Below are positions 11,506 through 23,200 of a stretch of 64,000 bases of DNA, one piece after another (the first letter of the stretch is position 1; every line of letters begins with the position of its first letter). This DNA is from Pyrenula massariospora. Taxonomy: Eukaryota; Ascomycota; Eurotiomycetes; Pyrenulales; Pyrenulaceae. The notes under the pieces are model-generated. The model was not told the origin of the DNA. It worked only from the letters and a program-made list of their open reading frames with translations, and did no database searches. Location: contig JAGFMI010000005.1 of assembly GCA_021030905.1 (NCBI GenBank), forward strand, positions 620,001 to 684,000, read 5' to 3'. A program made the translations under genes and the position numbers.

Positions 11506-14500
11506 AATCTCATGAAACAACTCCTTTCCTAAAGCGATCCAGGCGACAATCATCTGATGCCATAGAATGCCAGGTGCAGTTTGGTTACCCCTGAATTCTC
11601 TTGCAACTCGGACCACCGACTCGGAAAAGCTTGGACGTGCATTCTTTTGCCTGACCTATTGTGTTGAATTCAAACAGAGACAGCGCCATGGTCATCGGGG
11701 GCTCAGACTACTGACATGAGGGTCCATCAGATCCATTATTGATCTACAATGCTCTAAGCACCGTTCATCCGTCACAGCTGCAGAACAGACGTGCATAGGG
11801 AGTGGGTGCGGGGAGCTCGGCAAGCATGGTAGTCACTGTGGGGCTGGGGGCTGGAGCTGGGGGCCGGTGGACTGTGCGGTTGACTGACAGACTCCGATAC
11901 GCCTTTCACGAAGTGCAGGTAGGTTCAACATCCTGGACTGGAAAGCTCCAGATGCCAGGACCGTACCCTGACCTGCAGTCGGAGAGTCGTCTGCGATTCG
12001 TCCAAATAGCGAGAGAGAGGGCCATGAAATCGATGATCGCTGTTACATATGCGGGACTGTGCCAGGATATCGTTTTCGGATTCTCTCCCAGCCAAAACAC
12101 TCGTTAATTTTTTTTTGCTTTGGGGCTTTTGGCGAATAGCTTTCTCTAGATCACATCCTCGGTGATACCCTGTCGACGCAGGAGAATTGAGTCAGCCTGG
12201 CCCGCATGGCTGTCACTTGCGCGAAAGCATTTATTGTCGTCAAGCATTCACCCTCCACACGTTGATGGCCGCCTCTGGCTTAGCTGAAGTGAGAGAAATT
12301 GAGAAATTTTTCTGATTGCCCTCATTCCTCGACTCTCGCTCAATCTGGTTTTGGTGATGTTACACTTGCATATGCAAGCCGACGGATCGCTGCAGGACGA
12401 GATTATCAGTAAACCATAAGTGGGAGGGTGTCGGTGGTGGGCTTAGCGGATGGCCCGCGCCCCCCCATTCCCTCCGTCGGCCGGAAAGCATCCAAAGTAG
12501 ATCTTGATTTCGAGAGGGGTCCGGCTTTTCCATTTCTTGTCAAGCAGCGCGACATGGGTCCAGCGGCTGGAGGAAGGGGAGGGATAAGGTCAGCTCGGGG
12601 GCGGTGATTGGCAGTGTCGAGCAAGATGAGATGGAGGACCAGGGAGGGGCCAAGCGAGAAGGGGGCGATGAGGCTCGCCATTGGACTGGGAGGAGGCACT
12701 TGCGGAAGCCAAGCCGGGAACAATTGACGATCGGGCCATGTTGCGCAGGCGCTGGCTGGCCGAAACACGACGACCCATGATCCCTGGGCTGGGACTGGCC
12801 AGCCTACCAGGTACTCAACTCGTCCCCTAACGAACCTTCAACAGCTCAGGATTAGTCTTTGGCACTTTTCCGCTGCTGGTCAATGTCAGATACGTGGCGG
12901 CCTTCTCAGCCAGTGGTCGCTTGGCTGTTGCTCGATGACAACTCCACCACCTCCACCACTACCACCACCCACGACCCACTGCCCATTCACTGAACTCACA
13001 AGGTTCTTGTTGTTACCGCGCGCGCCCGTAACAGTATTTGACATGACACGGTCACCTGTATACGACTCGCGACTCTCGTATCACGTTCCTTGCCTTCTGC
13101 CTACCGAAGGATCTCGGCGGCCACAGTCCGTCTCTTCCGTGTCCACAGATGACAGCGCACGTACACGTGACTAGGAATTTCTCCGAGACTTATCACGAAG
13201 CTGTCATTCGAGCTACTTGTGCGCCATCCCCGGGCCGCCGAATAAGGATAGCATGGGACACCAGAAAGAAGCTGCTTACCGAGTGTGGCAGCTCAGAGCA
13301 TGCAACTCCCGAAGTCACCTGGAGATTGCCTCGCAAGAGCAACTGTGGCTTTTTCCTGTCTCTCCCTCCCGAGACCCTCCCTCTCAAGAACGAGGGCTGT
13401 CATCTTCTTCCGGTCCAGGGTCAACAATAATGTCTGGTTTCACACACGGCGTCCACACCCAGAGGAGACCCTAGTTGAACTTCCGCCGACTACTACCGAC
13501 GAAATGTCGGTCAGGCCTTCAAGAGAGCCAGTCACAACGCTATCCCGCCCTCTGAGGAAATTGGCAGATTAACAAGGTCACTGCGCATCTGTCGCAACAA
13601 CAAGCGATGTTGTTCCTACCTCTTGCGACAATCTTCATCTGGATCTCGGAATGGTAATGCTGCTTGGATGACTTACATCAACGCATGCGAGGTTATTCGC
13701 GCATTGCATATATCCCTACAGCAGCGGTTCAAGACCCACGCGAGGACAGCAGATGCCCGTTGATAACCTCACCAGGTACCGGGAATTATCTATCTAAATA
13801 CATGGTCGCTCCAACTTCAGCTTCAGCTCACAAGTGAAGACAATCGAGGATGCCACTCACGATTCGGCGTGCTCGCTTGTCCAGTCCAGGATTCTAAGTT
13901 CGGAGTAGATCAGACGAGCAGAACTGCGAGAAGGTGGTGCCTCAGATGTTAAGATGGCTGTCTCAATCAATCATGCAGCTGGACAAGGATCAGGCATTGA
14001 AAACATTTTATCCCTTTGTCAGACACCAACTTTCGAAGTTGTTGCTCACGGATCAGTAGTCAATCGCAGCTGTGTCTTATGTCTTAGAAATCAGAAGAAT
14101 CTCGCACATTTCAACGATTAGAGGTAATGATTTAGCTTTGAACGAAGACGTTGTAGAGCTTTCGGTCTGTTAAACACCTAGGATAGCACTGAAGATTTTG
14201 GTCTCCGAGATGCACACAGTGGTGACTGAGAGGAACATGGATGATGTCTTGTTCGGCCCTTTTGCCCGCCGAGCTAAAGGTGGGCCTTAAAAGCCAAATC
14301 GCCGGCTAAGATAGCCTCGCTTGCAGCGATCCGGAGTTCGGACTCTCTACCGCTGCATTTGATCTTCATAAAATAATTCCCTGCTCTTTCAAGCGTCAAG
14401 TTCGTCACCGGTTGTGCTTTCCAACTACGTAGAGCTGTTAAATCTTGAGCCGCTGTGAACAGGCAATCTAGGACGTGTGATCAGGGGCGACCTGGAAGCC

Positions 14501-15999
14501 TTCTTACGTTCAGGTAGAGGGGCACGGCCAGGGACAATTTCCAGCCTCTCCGAAATGGGCATCCCCTCTGAAAATGACATTGTCCCTGATAGTATCGCGC
14601 GATCGTCAAGCCAAATGGGGGTTTGATGTCAAAGATTAGCCTTCTAACCGGGCTCACCCATTGCGCCTTTGGGGTGGGAGCCGGAAAGGCCGCCAGACGC
14701 CACAGATATCTTTTCTCGCACCAATGGTTCTGTGGATCCTCACCCAGTTTTTGCATGACATGAAACCTCAACAGCGCAACAGAGAAAGCCGTCGTGGCCG
14801 ATGCTGGAGGCAGGTACAGCTCCCGAAGTGGATGCTACAAAGTCCTTGAGAAGGGAGAGTTCGCATGGCTACCGCGCTTGCAGCTCCAAGGCTGGTAACC
14901 ATAGTCGTGGAAGCCATTTGAGCCTCTCTCTCTGTCCTCCATGATTGGCATTTCTTTCTGCCCCTGCGCCGTACCAATGTACCATGCACCGTCCCGGACC
15001 ACCATTGGTGCTCCACGAGACAACCCCGTAGAATCACCAACGACTTCTGGGCCACCCTCGATCCGATATTCTCTAGCCTGTGCAGCGGAAAACTTTCGCC
15101 ATTGGCTTGCAGGTCTAGAGCCGCGGAGGGCAACTCCAGGCCCGTGTCTAGCTTTTCGAACGGGCACCACCGCGAAGCCGCTGGCCCGCTGTGCCTCTGC
15201 CCTCTGAGCGAGTTTCAAACGTCCACCATCCTCCGCTAGACGCTTATCACTAGCCCTTGGAGAAAGTCCTTCCAAGGGACGGCCGGCGTGTTCAGCGGCT
15301 AGGAGCTGCGTGCTCGTTTGCGAGGCTTGAGAAATTGTCAGTGAAGAGCAGCGCAAGGAACCTGGCAACTCTCGTATAGTATACCGCGGCGCGACTGGGA
15401 TCATTAGGACAGCGCTTCCTGATCGATCTTGAATTTTGGATCAACAGACATCCTTGCCATTTCCGGCGCTTTCAAGGGCAACCCGCATCGGCAAAGTCGC
15501 CCTCTCGCACGTTACGAATATTACGTCCAGTACGTAATTACCGTTCCCATTACGGTCTCTCTCAGTCTTTTGCCTCTCGAAACTGCCAGCTTCCAACGGC
15601 GTGACACAAGCGGGCCACACACGACCATTTCAGTGTAAGTTTTTGTGTGGTGGCCGTAGCCAACACATCAGTTGCCGGCGATGACATTGCGAGAAACAGA
15701 GGTAGAGACTGTGGACGCTGGAACGCCCAGAGCCATGTCAAGGCCACGATGAAGCGCGGGTCATGCTCAACCGCTTTCCACGTGCCGCAGGACGAGCAGT
15801 TCTGGATCCCAGCGAGGATACCGGTTCTTCCACGCAACGATTTCCAGAGAAAGCCCGAACAGGAGTAAGAAGATCGGAGTAAGCAGGCGGATGATCCTCA
15901 CCTCTCTTGCTGAAGGGCGAGGATAATTAATTACGGTACCTTGATCAATGATAACCATTTTGCTGCCGGTTGAGATATGGCCAGGTGGCGCGCTAGCAC
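11506..15999. other. Long gene-poor region upstream of stuA
   Basis: About 4.5 kb with no gene I can support. It contains low-complexity stretches (for example the CCACCA-rich run near 12935-12970) and several overlapping open frames on both strands, the longest being 189 codons on the minus strand at 14835-15404, which has no recognisable domain. Large upstream regions are known for stuA orthologues, which are developmentally controlled, so much of this is probably regulatory sequence or non-coding transcript. Confidence 0.45.
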
Positions 16000-16258
16000 A
16001 CCCACGGCTCACGGACCAGCAGCAGAGCCATCCAACCATCCACCATCCACCGTCCACCATCTACAATCCACCCAGGACCCAGCCTCTCTCTCTGTCCCCC
16101 TCCCTCACCCCCCCAAAAACCCACCCCATCCACTTCTAGCAAAGCCCCAGCTCGACTCCGCCGTGCGTTTGCTGCCCACTGCTTTCTCGCTGCCGCCGCC
16201 TTTTTTCGCTCCACTCTTATCCTCGCCCTGCTGCACTGCTGCCGCCGCCGCCGCCCCA

Positions 16259-16285
16259 ATGCTCTTGACCAACCTCCTCTTTTGA
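16259..16285 (+). promoter_or_regulatory. uORF 1 in stuA leader (8 codons)
   Basis: ATG CTC.. to TGA, encoding MLLTNLLF. It lies just after a CCGCCG run and about 785 bp before the stuA start codon. Whether it is transcribed depends on the true start site. Confidence 0.4.
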
Positions 16286-16308
16286 TCTTCTCTAGGTGCA
16301 GGGAGGAC

Positions 16309-16344
16309 ATGCTTACACGCTTCTTGCTCCTCTTCATCTTTTGA
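16309..16344 (+). promoter_or_regulatory. uORF 2 in stuA leader (11 codons)
   Basis: ATG to TGA encoding MLTRFLLLFIF, a very hydrophobic peptide. Like uORF 1 it ends in TTTTGA, and the two are 23 bp apart. Confidence 0.4.
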
Positions 16345-16397
16345 TATTCACCTTAGTCATTCGAGCTTTGAGGGCCCTCCGTACCTCGCCGCTGTTG

Positions 16398-16427
16398 ATG
16401 TCAATCCTTCCCTGCCTTCCGCCATAG
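16398..16427 (+). promoter_or_regulatory. uORF 3 in stuA leader (9 codons)
   Basis: ATG to TAG encoding MSILPCLPP. The two terminal prolines before the stop could slow ribosomes, since poly-proline before termination is known to stall; the effect here is only inferred. Confidence 0.4.
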
Positions 16428-16671
16428 ATTCCTTTATTGCCTCGTTCTAGCGTATTGTGATCGACAAGACCTGCTACGAATTTCACGACCCGTGACGAGC
16501 CTGCCCCTCTGCCTTTGTCGCAAAAGCCTAACGCTGTTCAAAAGCAAAAGTCTTTTCAATCGTCTAAGCCATCACTCTGAATACGGCGCAAAATATTCGC
16601 TACCCCCGTGTCCAACCTTCTGTTGACGGAAGCAAATCAAATTTACCCGGACTATTCCAAACCACTTCGGT

Positions 16672-16679
16672 ACGCGTCC
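16672..16679 (+). promoter_or_regulatory. APSES-type binding site (ACGCGTCC)
   Basis: The octamer matches the StuA response element (A/T)CGCG(T/A)N(A/C), and its core ACGCGT is also the MCB element bound by Mbp1-type APSES factors. The reverse strand (ACGCGTAC) matches too. Its place in the stuA leader suggests autoregulation, which is an inference; an 8-mer of this degeneracy can arise by chance. Confidence 0.35.
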
Positions 16680-16831
16680 AAGTGGCAGTGATTTTTCCAT
16701 TGAGGATCGCAAGCTACCCTCTTTCATCCTTCCTTTATTGCAGTCTCGGCACGGACTCCTTCCTTGTCACTTCAATTGAGGAGCACGGAATCGACAGCAG
16801 CAACAGCCTCAAGACGCTGTGAAAGATCCTG

Positions 16832-16852
16832 ATGGGCTGTTCATTAAAATAA
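16832..16852 (+). promoter_or_regulatory. uORF 4 in stuA leader (6 codons)
   Basis: ATG GGC.. to TAA encoding MGCSLK. It is the last ATG before the stuA start, 217 bp upstream of it, leaving room for reinitiation. Confidence 0.4.
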
Positions 16853-17069
16853 TATTCTTTTGGAGAATCAAGAGCTGGTCGCTTGCCCACAAGTTCATAT
16901 TCCTTCAGAGCGGTCAAAAAGCTATCCTGTACTCCCGACATCATCGGTACATACCCGCTGCCTTTGTTTGAACCACCCAAAATTCCGCATCGCGCAAATT
17001 TTCGTCAGCATATAGGGCTCAAAATTATTTCTGAAAAGCAATAGTTCAGAAATTCTTCAGTTCGCCAGC

Positions 17070-19168
17070 ATGAATCAGACTCAATCGTATCTGGATATGC
17101 ACCCATCGCATATGTCTTCTGCGCAGCCTTATGCCTCGCAGGCTGCAACTACGGGAGGGATATCGCAATACTCGCATTACCATCAACCTCCGGTCCTCCA
17201 ACCAAACGTCACGAATTATGCAAACACCCCCGGCTCGTATGCTTCATATGGCTATCCCAATGGAGTCACTTCCCCACACTCTGGCGCACAAACTTCAGCA
17301 GGAATGCATTCTCACTACCCCTTGCCCGGTATGTTTTAATTCAAAAGTAGCTTGTCATTTTGTTCTGACCTTTCTTGAAGCAATGACAGCGCCACATCAT
17401 GGATATCCCGGCGCTCCGCCTGGGCCACCTCAAAATTACCAGACCTTTGACAACACTGGTCAGACTTGCCCTCCAGGAGTAAAACCACGAGTCACTGCGA
17501 CTCTGTGGGAGGACGAGGGCACATTGTGCTTTCAAGTGGAAACTGGAGGTATCTGCGTTGCACGACGGGAGGGTATGTTTTCAACATTCCTGGGTCCCTC
17601 TGTAGTGCTCTGGAGCTTGACTAATTAAACGCAGACAATCACATGATCAATGGTACGAAGCTGCTGAACGTTGCTATGATGACAAGAGGACGAAGAGACG
17701 GCATACTTAAGAGCGAGAAGACCCGCACTGTCGTAAAGATTGGGCCCATGCACCTGAAAGGGGTCTGGTAAGCATCCGTATCAACAAGCTATAATGTAAC
17801 TTGGGAGACTGACTTCGCCCAAGGATTCCGTTTGAACGGGCTTTGGATTTTGCCAACAGAGAGAAGATCACGGATAAGCTCTACCCCTTGTTCGTACATA
17901 ACATTGGTGCCATGCTTTACCGTCCTGAAAACGAGAGGGGCACCAGCGCTCTAGCGAATGCAACATTGGACAGACGTCGGGCCGACAGCAACGCTCGCCC
18001 GCCTACAGGTTCTCAACCGCCAGCCCTCCATCATCATCATTCTATGATGAACCCTACTGGTCCACATCCAGCTCAGTCACCTCATTCCATTGCACCGCAT
18101 CCAAACTCTACCAGACCGGGCATTGATCGAGCGCATACCATGCCAACTCCGCCTGCCAGTGCTTCGAGCGTAGTCGGCATGGGTAATCAGCCTAATCAGT
18201 ACGACTGGTCAGCACCGAGCCTTGCGACTAATGTCCCTGGTAATCAACCCCTCTCCATTGACACGGGAATGGCAAATCCTAGGTCTATGCCAAATACCCC
18301 TGCTACCACACCGCCGGGAACAAACATGCAGAACATGACGCCTTACCAGACGCAGCAGCCTTTTGATCAGAAATACTATTCTGGTCCTCCGGCCACTCAA
18401 AGCTCCTACGCTGCGCAGTCAACCGTGACGCAACAAAACATGGCGCGCTTTGGACAGCCAATGGCGTCTAACAATTATTCAAAGAGCGACATGGGTCCTC
18501 CTTCGTTAAGAGGGAACGGATCAGCTGCGGAGACCGATGGAACTGAGATTAAATCAGAACATTATTCTCAAAATTCGTCCACAGGCCAGGTTGGTCACGG
18601 CCATACAGACGGTGACAATGAGACAGAGCATGAGACCGATTACATGAACAGCTCAAATCCTGGTTATAATATCAGTCGCAATTCGTACGCCTACGGAGCT
18701 GGAACAAATGTAGGCTCGCTTCATTCAGAACATGGTCATGTTTCTCCCGAGCTGAATGGTTCTCCTCACCAAGACGGATCTGGCCGCGGCACTCCTCGCA
18801 CAACGACCACTAGTCAGACGCAGTGGAATCCAACTGGGTACAGCACGCCTCCTAGACAAGCTACATCGAGCAATCTCTACAACGTCATGAGTGATCCACG
18901 AAGCAACGGCACGAATGGAAGTGCGAACGATTCTTATGGAGCCTCTTCTTATTCTGCTCCTTCTCTGAATGGGATTGCGGGCTCAAACAAGCGTTCCCGT
19001 GACGAAGATGATACAGATATTGGAGCTAGACCCGGAAGCCAGGGTCTTGACCCATACGACTTGAAGCGGCGGCGAACTCTTCCACAGGACGGCTCAGCTC
19101 AAACCCTCAGCGGCCTTAGCGCTGTGCAAGGCATCAAGACTGGTGGAGGTATGCCGCGGAGGCGATAA
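17070..19168 (+). CDS. stuA: APSES transcription factor StuA
   Basis: Four exons (17070-17328, 17381-17572, 17635-17767, 17824-19168) encode about 642 residues. The APSES DNA-binding domain lies at about residues 120-230, with hallmark segments [53 protein letters not shown] and [12 protein letters not shown]. All three introns fall at or within this domain region, and each junction restores the conserved sequence. The flanks are Gln/Pro/Ser/Thr-rich, and [14 protein letters not shown] and [11 protein letters not shown] are typical of StuA orthologues. A basic tail ([20 protein letters not shown]) matches the bipartite nuclear signal region. StuA orthologues govern conidiophore shape, cell-cycle-linked development and often secondary metabolism. 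The upstream leader with short ORFs suggests translational control. Identification is secure. Confidence 0.96.
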
Positions 19169-20282
19169 CATACTCACCTTCGACGGTTTCCGCTTGTTTC
19201 CCGATGATGAATGTGCTGCCATATCATTTGACGAGGCTTAATGAGCACGGAGTCAACGGTATCATTGTTTCAAAAGCGCATAGCGAGCGATTTGAGCGTC
19301 TCCACCTACCCTGAATCTAATTGGTCGCGAAACTCGGATCACCTACGGCGCAGCCAATCTTGTTCGAGTTCCCACGTCTTTTTTAGCCACGACTTGAAAA
19401 TCTATAAAGACCATGAAGATTTTTTGTACTGTCCGATACGGCCTTTTTGAAAACATCATTCCTTCATTTCGAGCGATGCTCTGTTTACGGCGGGTACTGC
19501 ATTGTCACGACCTTGAACGACACGAATTTCTTATCTTAAACACACGTCCAAAATAGGCTCTCGTGGAGACCCATGTCATGTATGACGGTCAAGAGAAGCT
19601 TAAACGGACAGCATTTACGATTCTCTCAGGACGGATTAACGTATTTATGGACCATGTGAGACACGGTAGCCTGCAGGCGGATGGTGACCTTGGACAATAT
19701 GATTCTATTTTGCAGCGGAGGAATGCCTTTGACGAAAAATAAAACGCCTTTCCACGACCAACCTGTCGTCTTCCTGGAAACCCGATTTGGAACGGCGGGA
19801 GAAGCTTCTAAGACTGGCCAGCTTCGAAGCCCACGTCAATTACTCTATTTACTCGTTGCAATGAAAAGCCTTTTTAAAAGAATGTTCCCCTGCCTGTACC
19901 AGTAATAAGAATTAAATTAAGTCTTACGTACTTCCCATCATTCAAAACCATTCCAGAGTCTAGTAGGAAAAGCTCTAGAGCGCCATTTGCGTACTTGAAC
20001 TTCCAATGCACATCAGTATAATATAATTCTAATGTTGTTCCGGTACCCACCTGGATATTAAACTGAAGGTGAATGTGACGACCACTCTTTTGCGGAACTA
20101 TTGCGGGGAGTTGGAGATCGCTGTGCTACACAGATCATTTTCCCGCACAATCAAGGATCGCAACCAACGTCAAAAGCCTCAACCTCCTTCTCTTCCTCCT
20201 ATGAAGTCTATATGCATGCCGTCTGGAGGCGGAAATCTTTTGGTCGGCAAGAGTGACCGTATTATCCGCTGCGTGGCTTGAA
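19169..20282. other. stuA 3' region and GCN1 promoter
   Basis: About 1.1 kb containing the 3' UTR of stuA and the promoter of GCN1. No open frame here shows coding character and no repeat was noticed. Confidence 0.5.
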
Positions 20283-23200
20283 ATGAGGGAGACGCCAAAT
20301 GAGGCTCGCATACAATCTTTGGACCTCCGCCACGACCTAAGTGCAAGTTCAACACACCACAGGATCCAAGCTCTCAAGAAACTCCACCAGGACTTAAATA
20401 GTATCGGTAAGAGACCACGTTCTATCACCCTAAGAACCACTTTAACATTTGGCTTAGAGTTTGGGCTTGACGATCTTTACAATGTTACCGAGCTACTCGT
20501 TGCAACGTTTCCACGTTACAGAGACCGCCCATCACGCAAAGCAGTCCAAACATGTCTCCGATCTATACTTCTCTGCGTGCCCTACGGCATCGAATGCTTA
20601 AAGAGCCTGTCCAAATCTTTAGAAATTGAGTCAACCAAACCAACGATCGCTGTGTCTAATGCCTTCGTGTTACTTGAGTGGTGCACGCTGGTGCTACAAG
20701 AATATCCCAAGCATGCAGAATTCTTCGACGTCTCCTTTCCTACTATCATTCATGCGACTGCGCGCGTACTCGAGAAATGCTGTGCACCGTCGACAAGGAA
20801 TAGCTTGAAACATTCTGCTACGGTGATCGCTCGTCGAGGCTTGAGGAGCGTCCTGAGACACGATCAATTGCGAGCGAAGGCTACAAAGCAAGCAATATTA
20901 GAGCTTACTGCCAGAAGACCGATATGCGAAAACGCGCCCTTGCTCGGTGTCATTGCTGGAGTCAGCGCACGGATTCCTGCGCAAAAGACGACGCTGTGTG
21001 ATTACAAGTCTGATTATATCGCTTTCTATAAGAGGATTATTCTTGGTTCAAAGACACGTGTCCCTGAACACATAGGCAATGGCCTGAGTGATTTCTTCCT
21101 TTCCTTCATCAACCAGGAAGATGTTGTACAGGAAATTCTTCCGGCTTTTGAGAAGACTATTTTGAGGTCTCCGGAGATTGTTCCAGGCCTCATTCCGTTT
21201 GTGATTCGGTCGCTACCGCCTTCGGTGGATGTTTCTGAAGTCACACATCGAATGCTGCTACAGCCGTTGCTTTCAGGTCTCAAATCTAGTAGTATCGCGG
21301 TCAAGGAGGACTCCTTCCTAGCTTTTGAGTCTTTAATGGAACGGTCTTCTAGTGAAGATATTCTTTTTAAGATTACCGATGATCTTCTTGCTTTATTCAA
21401 GTCCTTGAAGGCCTCCAACAGCGAGCAAAAATGCCTCCTTTGCCGTTTTCTAACTGCTCTTCCCTTTAAAAGCAATGTCTCATCGCTTGTTACAGATGGC
21501 CTTGCAGCGACTCTTCCGAAGGAGACTAGTGAAGTAGTTATCGAAGCTTCTGCAGCTGCCCTTTGTGTGCATCTTGGATCGTTACTGAGGAATGGCTCTA
21601 CTCTGGACAAAGATGCTATGGATATAGTGGTCAAGGGCTGCAGCGACAAAAGACCAAGAGTGAAAAGGGCTTGGTCGTTGGGCGTAAGCGCAGAGATATG
21701 GAAAACTAAAACCGAGACGCTTTTGGCGACCGAGCATCAAGTATTTACCACAACTGTCGTTGGAAAATTACATGAGACCCTGAGGGACATCCTCATGAAT
21801 CTCATGTCTGCAGTATCTTCAGGCTTAGTCCCGATTGCCTATGCACTAATCGCCTTGGTGGGCTCGAAATTTAGCAATTGTTCGGAGTGGCCATTTCCCT
21901 TCAACAAGGAAGATGTCATGGGTCAGTGTCTATTGATAACGCCAAAGCCATCTATCCTACTCAATACGAAAGTTTACACGAAGTTAGTCAACGTTGATGA
22001 AGTGACCTGGATGAGCTACGCGCTGGAAAGCGTGATTCCGGCCATGGTGAAGGCAGAGCCAAAAGCAGAAATTGCGTGGGCGGAAGCTTTCATCTATATC
22101 CTTACTGCTTCAGACTTACCTTCGTCTTCCCGCCGCTTTGCTAGAGATTCCTTAGTCGACGCCTATCTATCGGCTCCGTCTGTCGTTGGAAGCGCTATAG
22201 TTCGCGGTTCATGGCAGTGGTTGCGATCTTTAGCACTCTCGGAAAAAGACAGCCCTGCAGTTTTATCCAGAGCCGGAAAGCATAGCCTTTATGAGACCAT
22301 CTCGTGCATTACCCCTCGCCAGAATACATGGAAGATTCACGGTCTCGAATTTCCGAGAGAGGTTTGTCAAGCTCAAGCCCTTTCATTACTTATCCTTTGC
22401 TGTGGAGAGATGGTACCACATCTTGACTGGATTGATTTGACTATACGTATGGGGATTGACCCGGGGGTACTCTCTCGAGAACGCAGCAAGGACTGCATGT
22501 TGCTCGTCAAACAACCTTTTGAAACTGAGCAACAATCACCTCTTCTCCAGCAGACGCGTTTAGCTGCATGCCACGCCGCTGCGCGACTCGCTTTTGTCGC
22601 ACCCGATGCAATTATTCCGCTTCTAGTGCGCCAATTTCAAGAAGACCTTGACCCAGCGCTATTACAAGGGATAAGTCCAATAGACGTCGCAATCGCGAAA
22701 ACTCCAGAAGGCATAACCTTCGTTGATGTACTAGACTCCAAAAGTCAACCACCTTTAATCGACAAGAATATCAAGGACTACGATACCTTGAAGTGGGAAG
22801 AGGAATTGCGGGCTCAAGTAGCTAAGAAAAAAGGTTCACAGAAAAAGCTCACAGCGAATGAACAATCGAAGGTCAACGCCCAACTTGCAAAGGAAATCTC
22901 GATTCGAAACCGGGTCTTCCGATTGAAAGCGGTAATAGAACGAGGAGCTGGCTTCATCCGTTGTCTCGCCAATGGGCCACCGACAGACACTACTTTATGG
23001 TTCAGCGATGCTGTGTCAGCTCTAGTACAAGCAATTACAGCCGACGTAGAGATAGTTGCCGAAAGTTTGGTGGTGCAGGCGTATTTGGCCTGCTCTGAGC
23101 TTTGTTCACCCCGTTTGGGCGAGATTCGCAAATTTGCTGGTGTAGCTACTATCAGAGCAATTGATAAATGCAAACTTCCTGCAGAATTGGAGTTTGGGAA

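Larger units (their letters stand above)
16000..17069 (+). promoter_or_regulatory. stuA: stuA core promoter and long 5' leader
   Basis: A strong pyrimidine-rich tract (CTCTCTCTC, then C-runs) at about 16080-16135 is the kind of CT block seen just upstream of transcription starts in filamentous fungi. Downstream, from 16262 to the stuA ATG at 17070, ATG triplets are very scarce: I find only four starting at or after 16259, each opening a very short frame that closes quickly. This is the pattern of a long transcribed leader with translational control. In Aspergillus nidulans stuA is known to have two transcripts with long leaders and short upstream ORFs. The transcription start is inferred. Confidence 0.55.

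Noticed and set aside
14835-15404. 189-codon minus-strand frame upstream of stuA
   Set aside because: No domain, no splice partner and overlapping plus-strand frames; not listed as a gene, only as a point to check.
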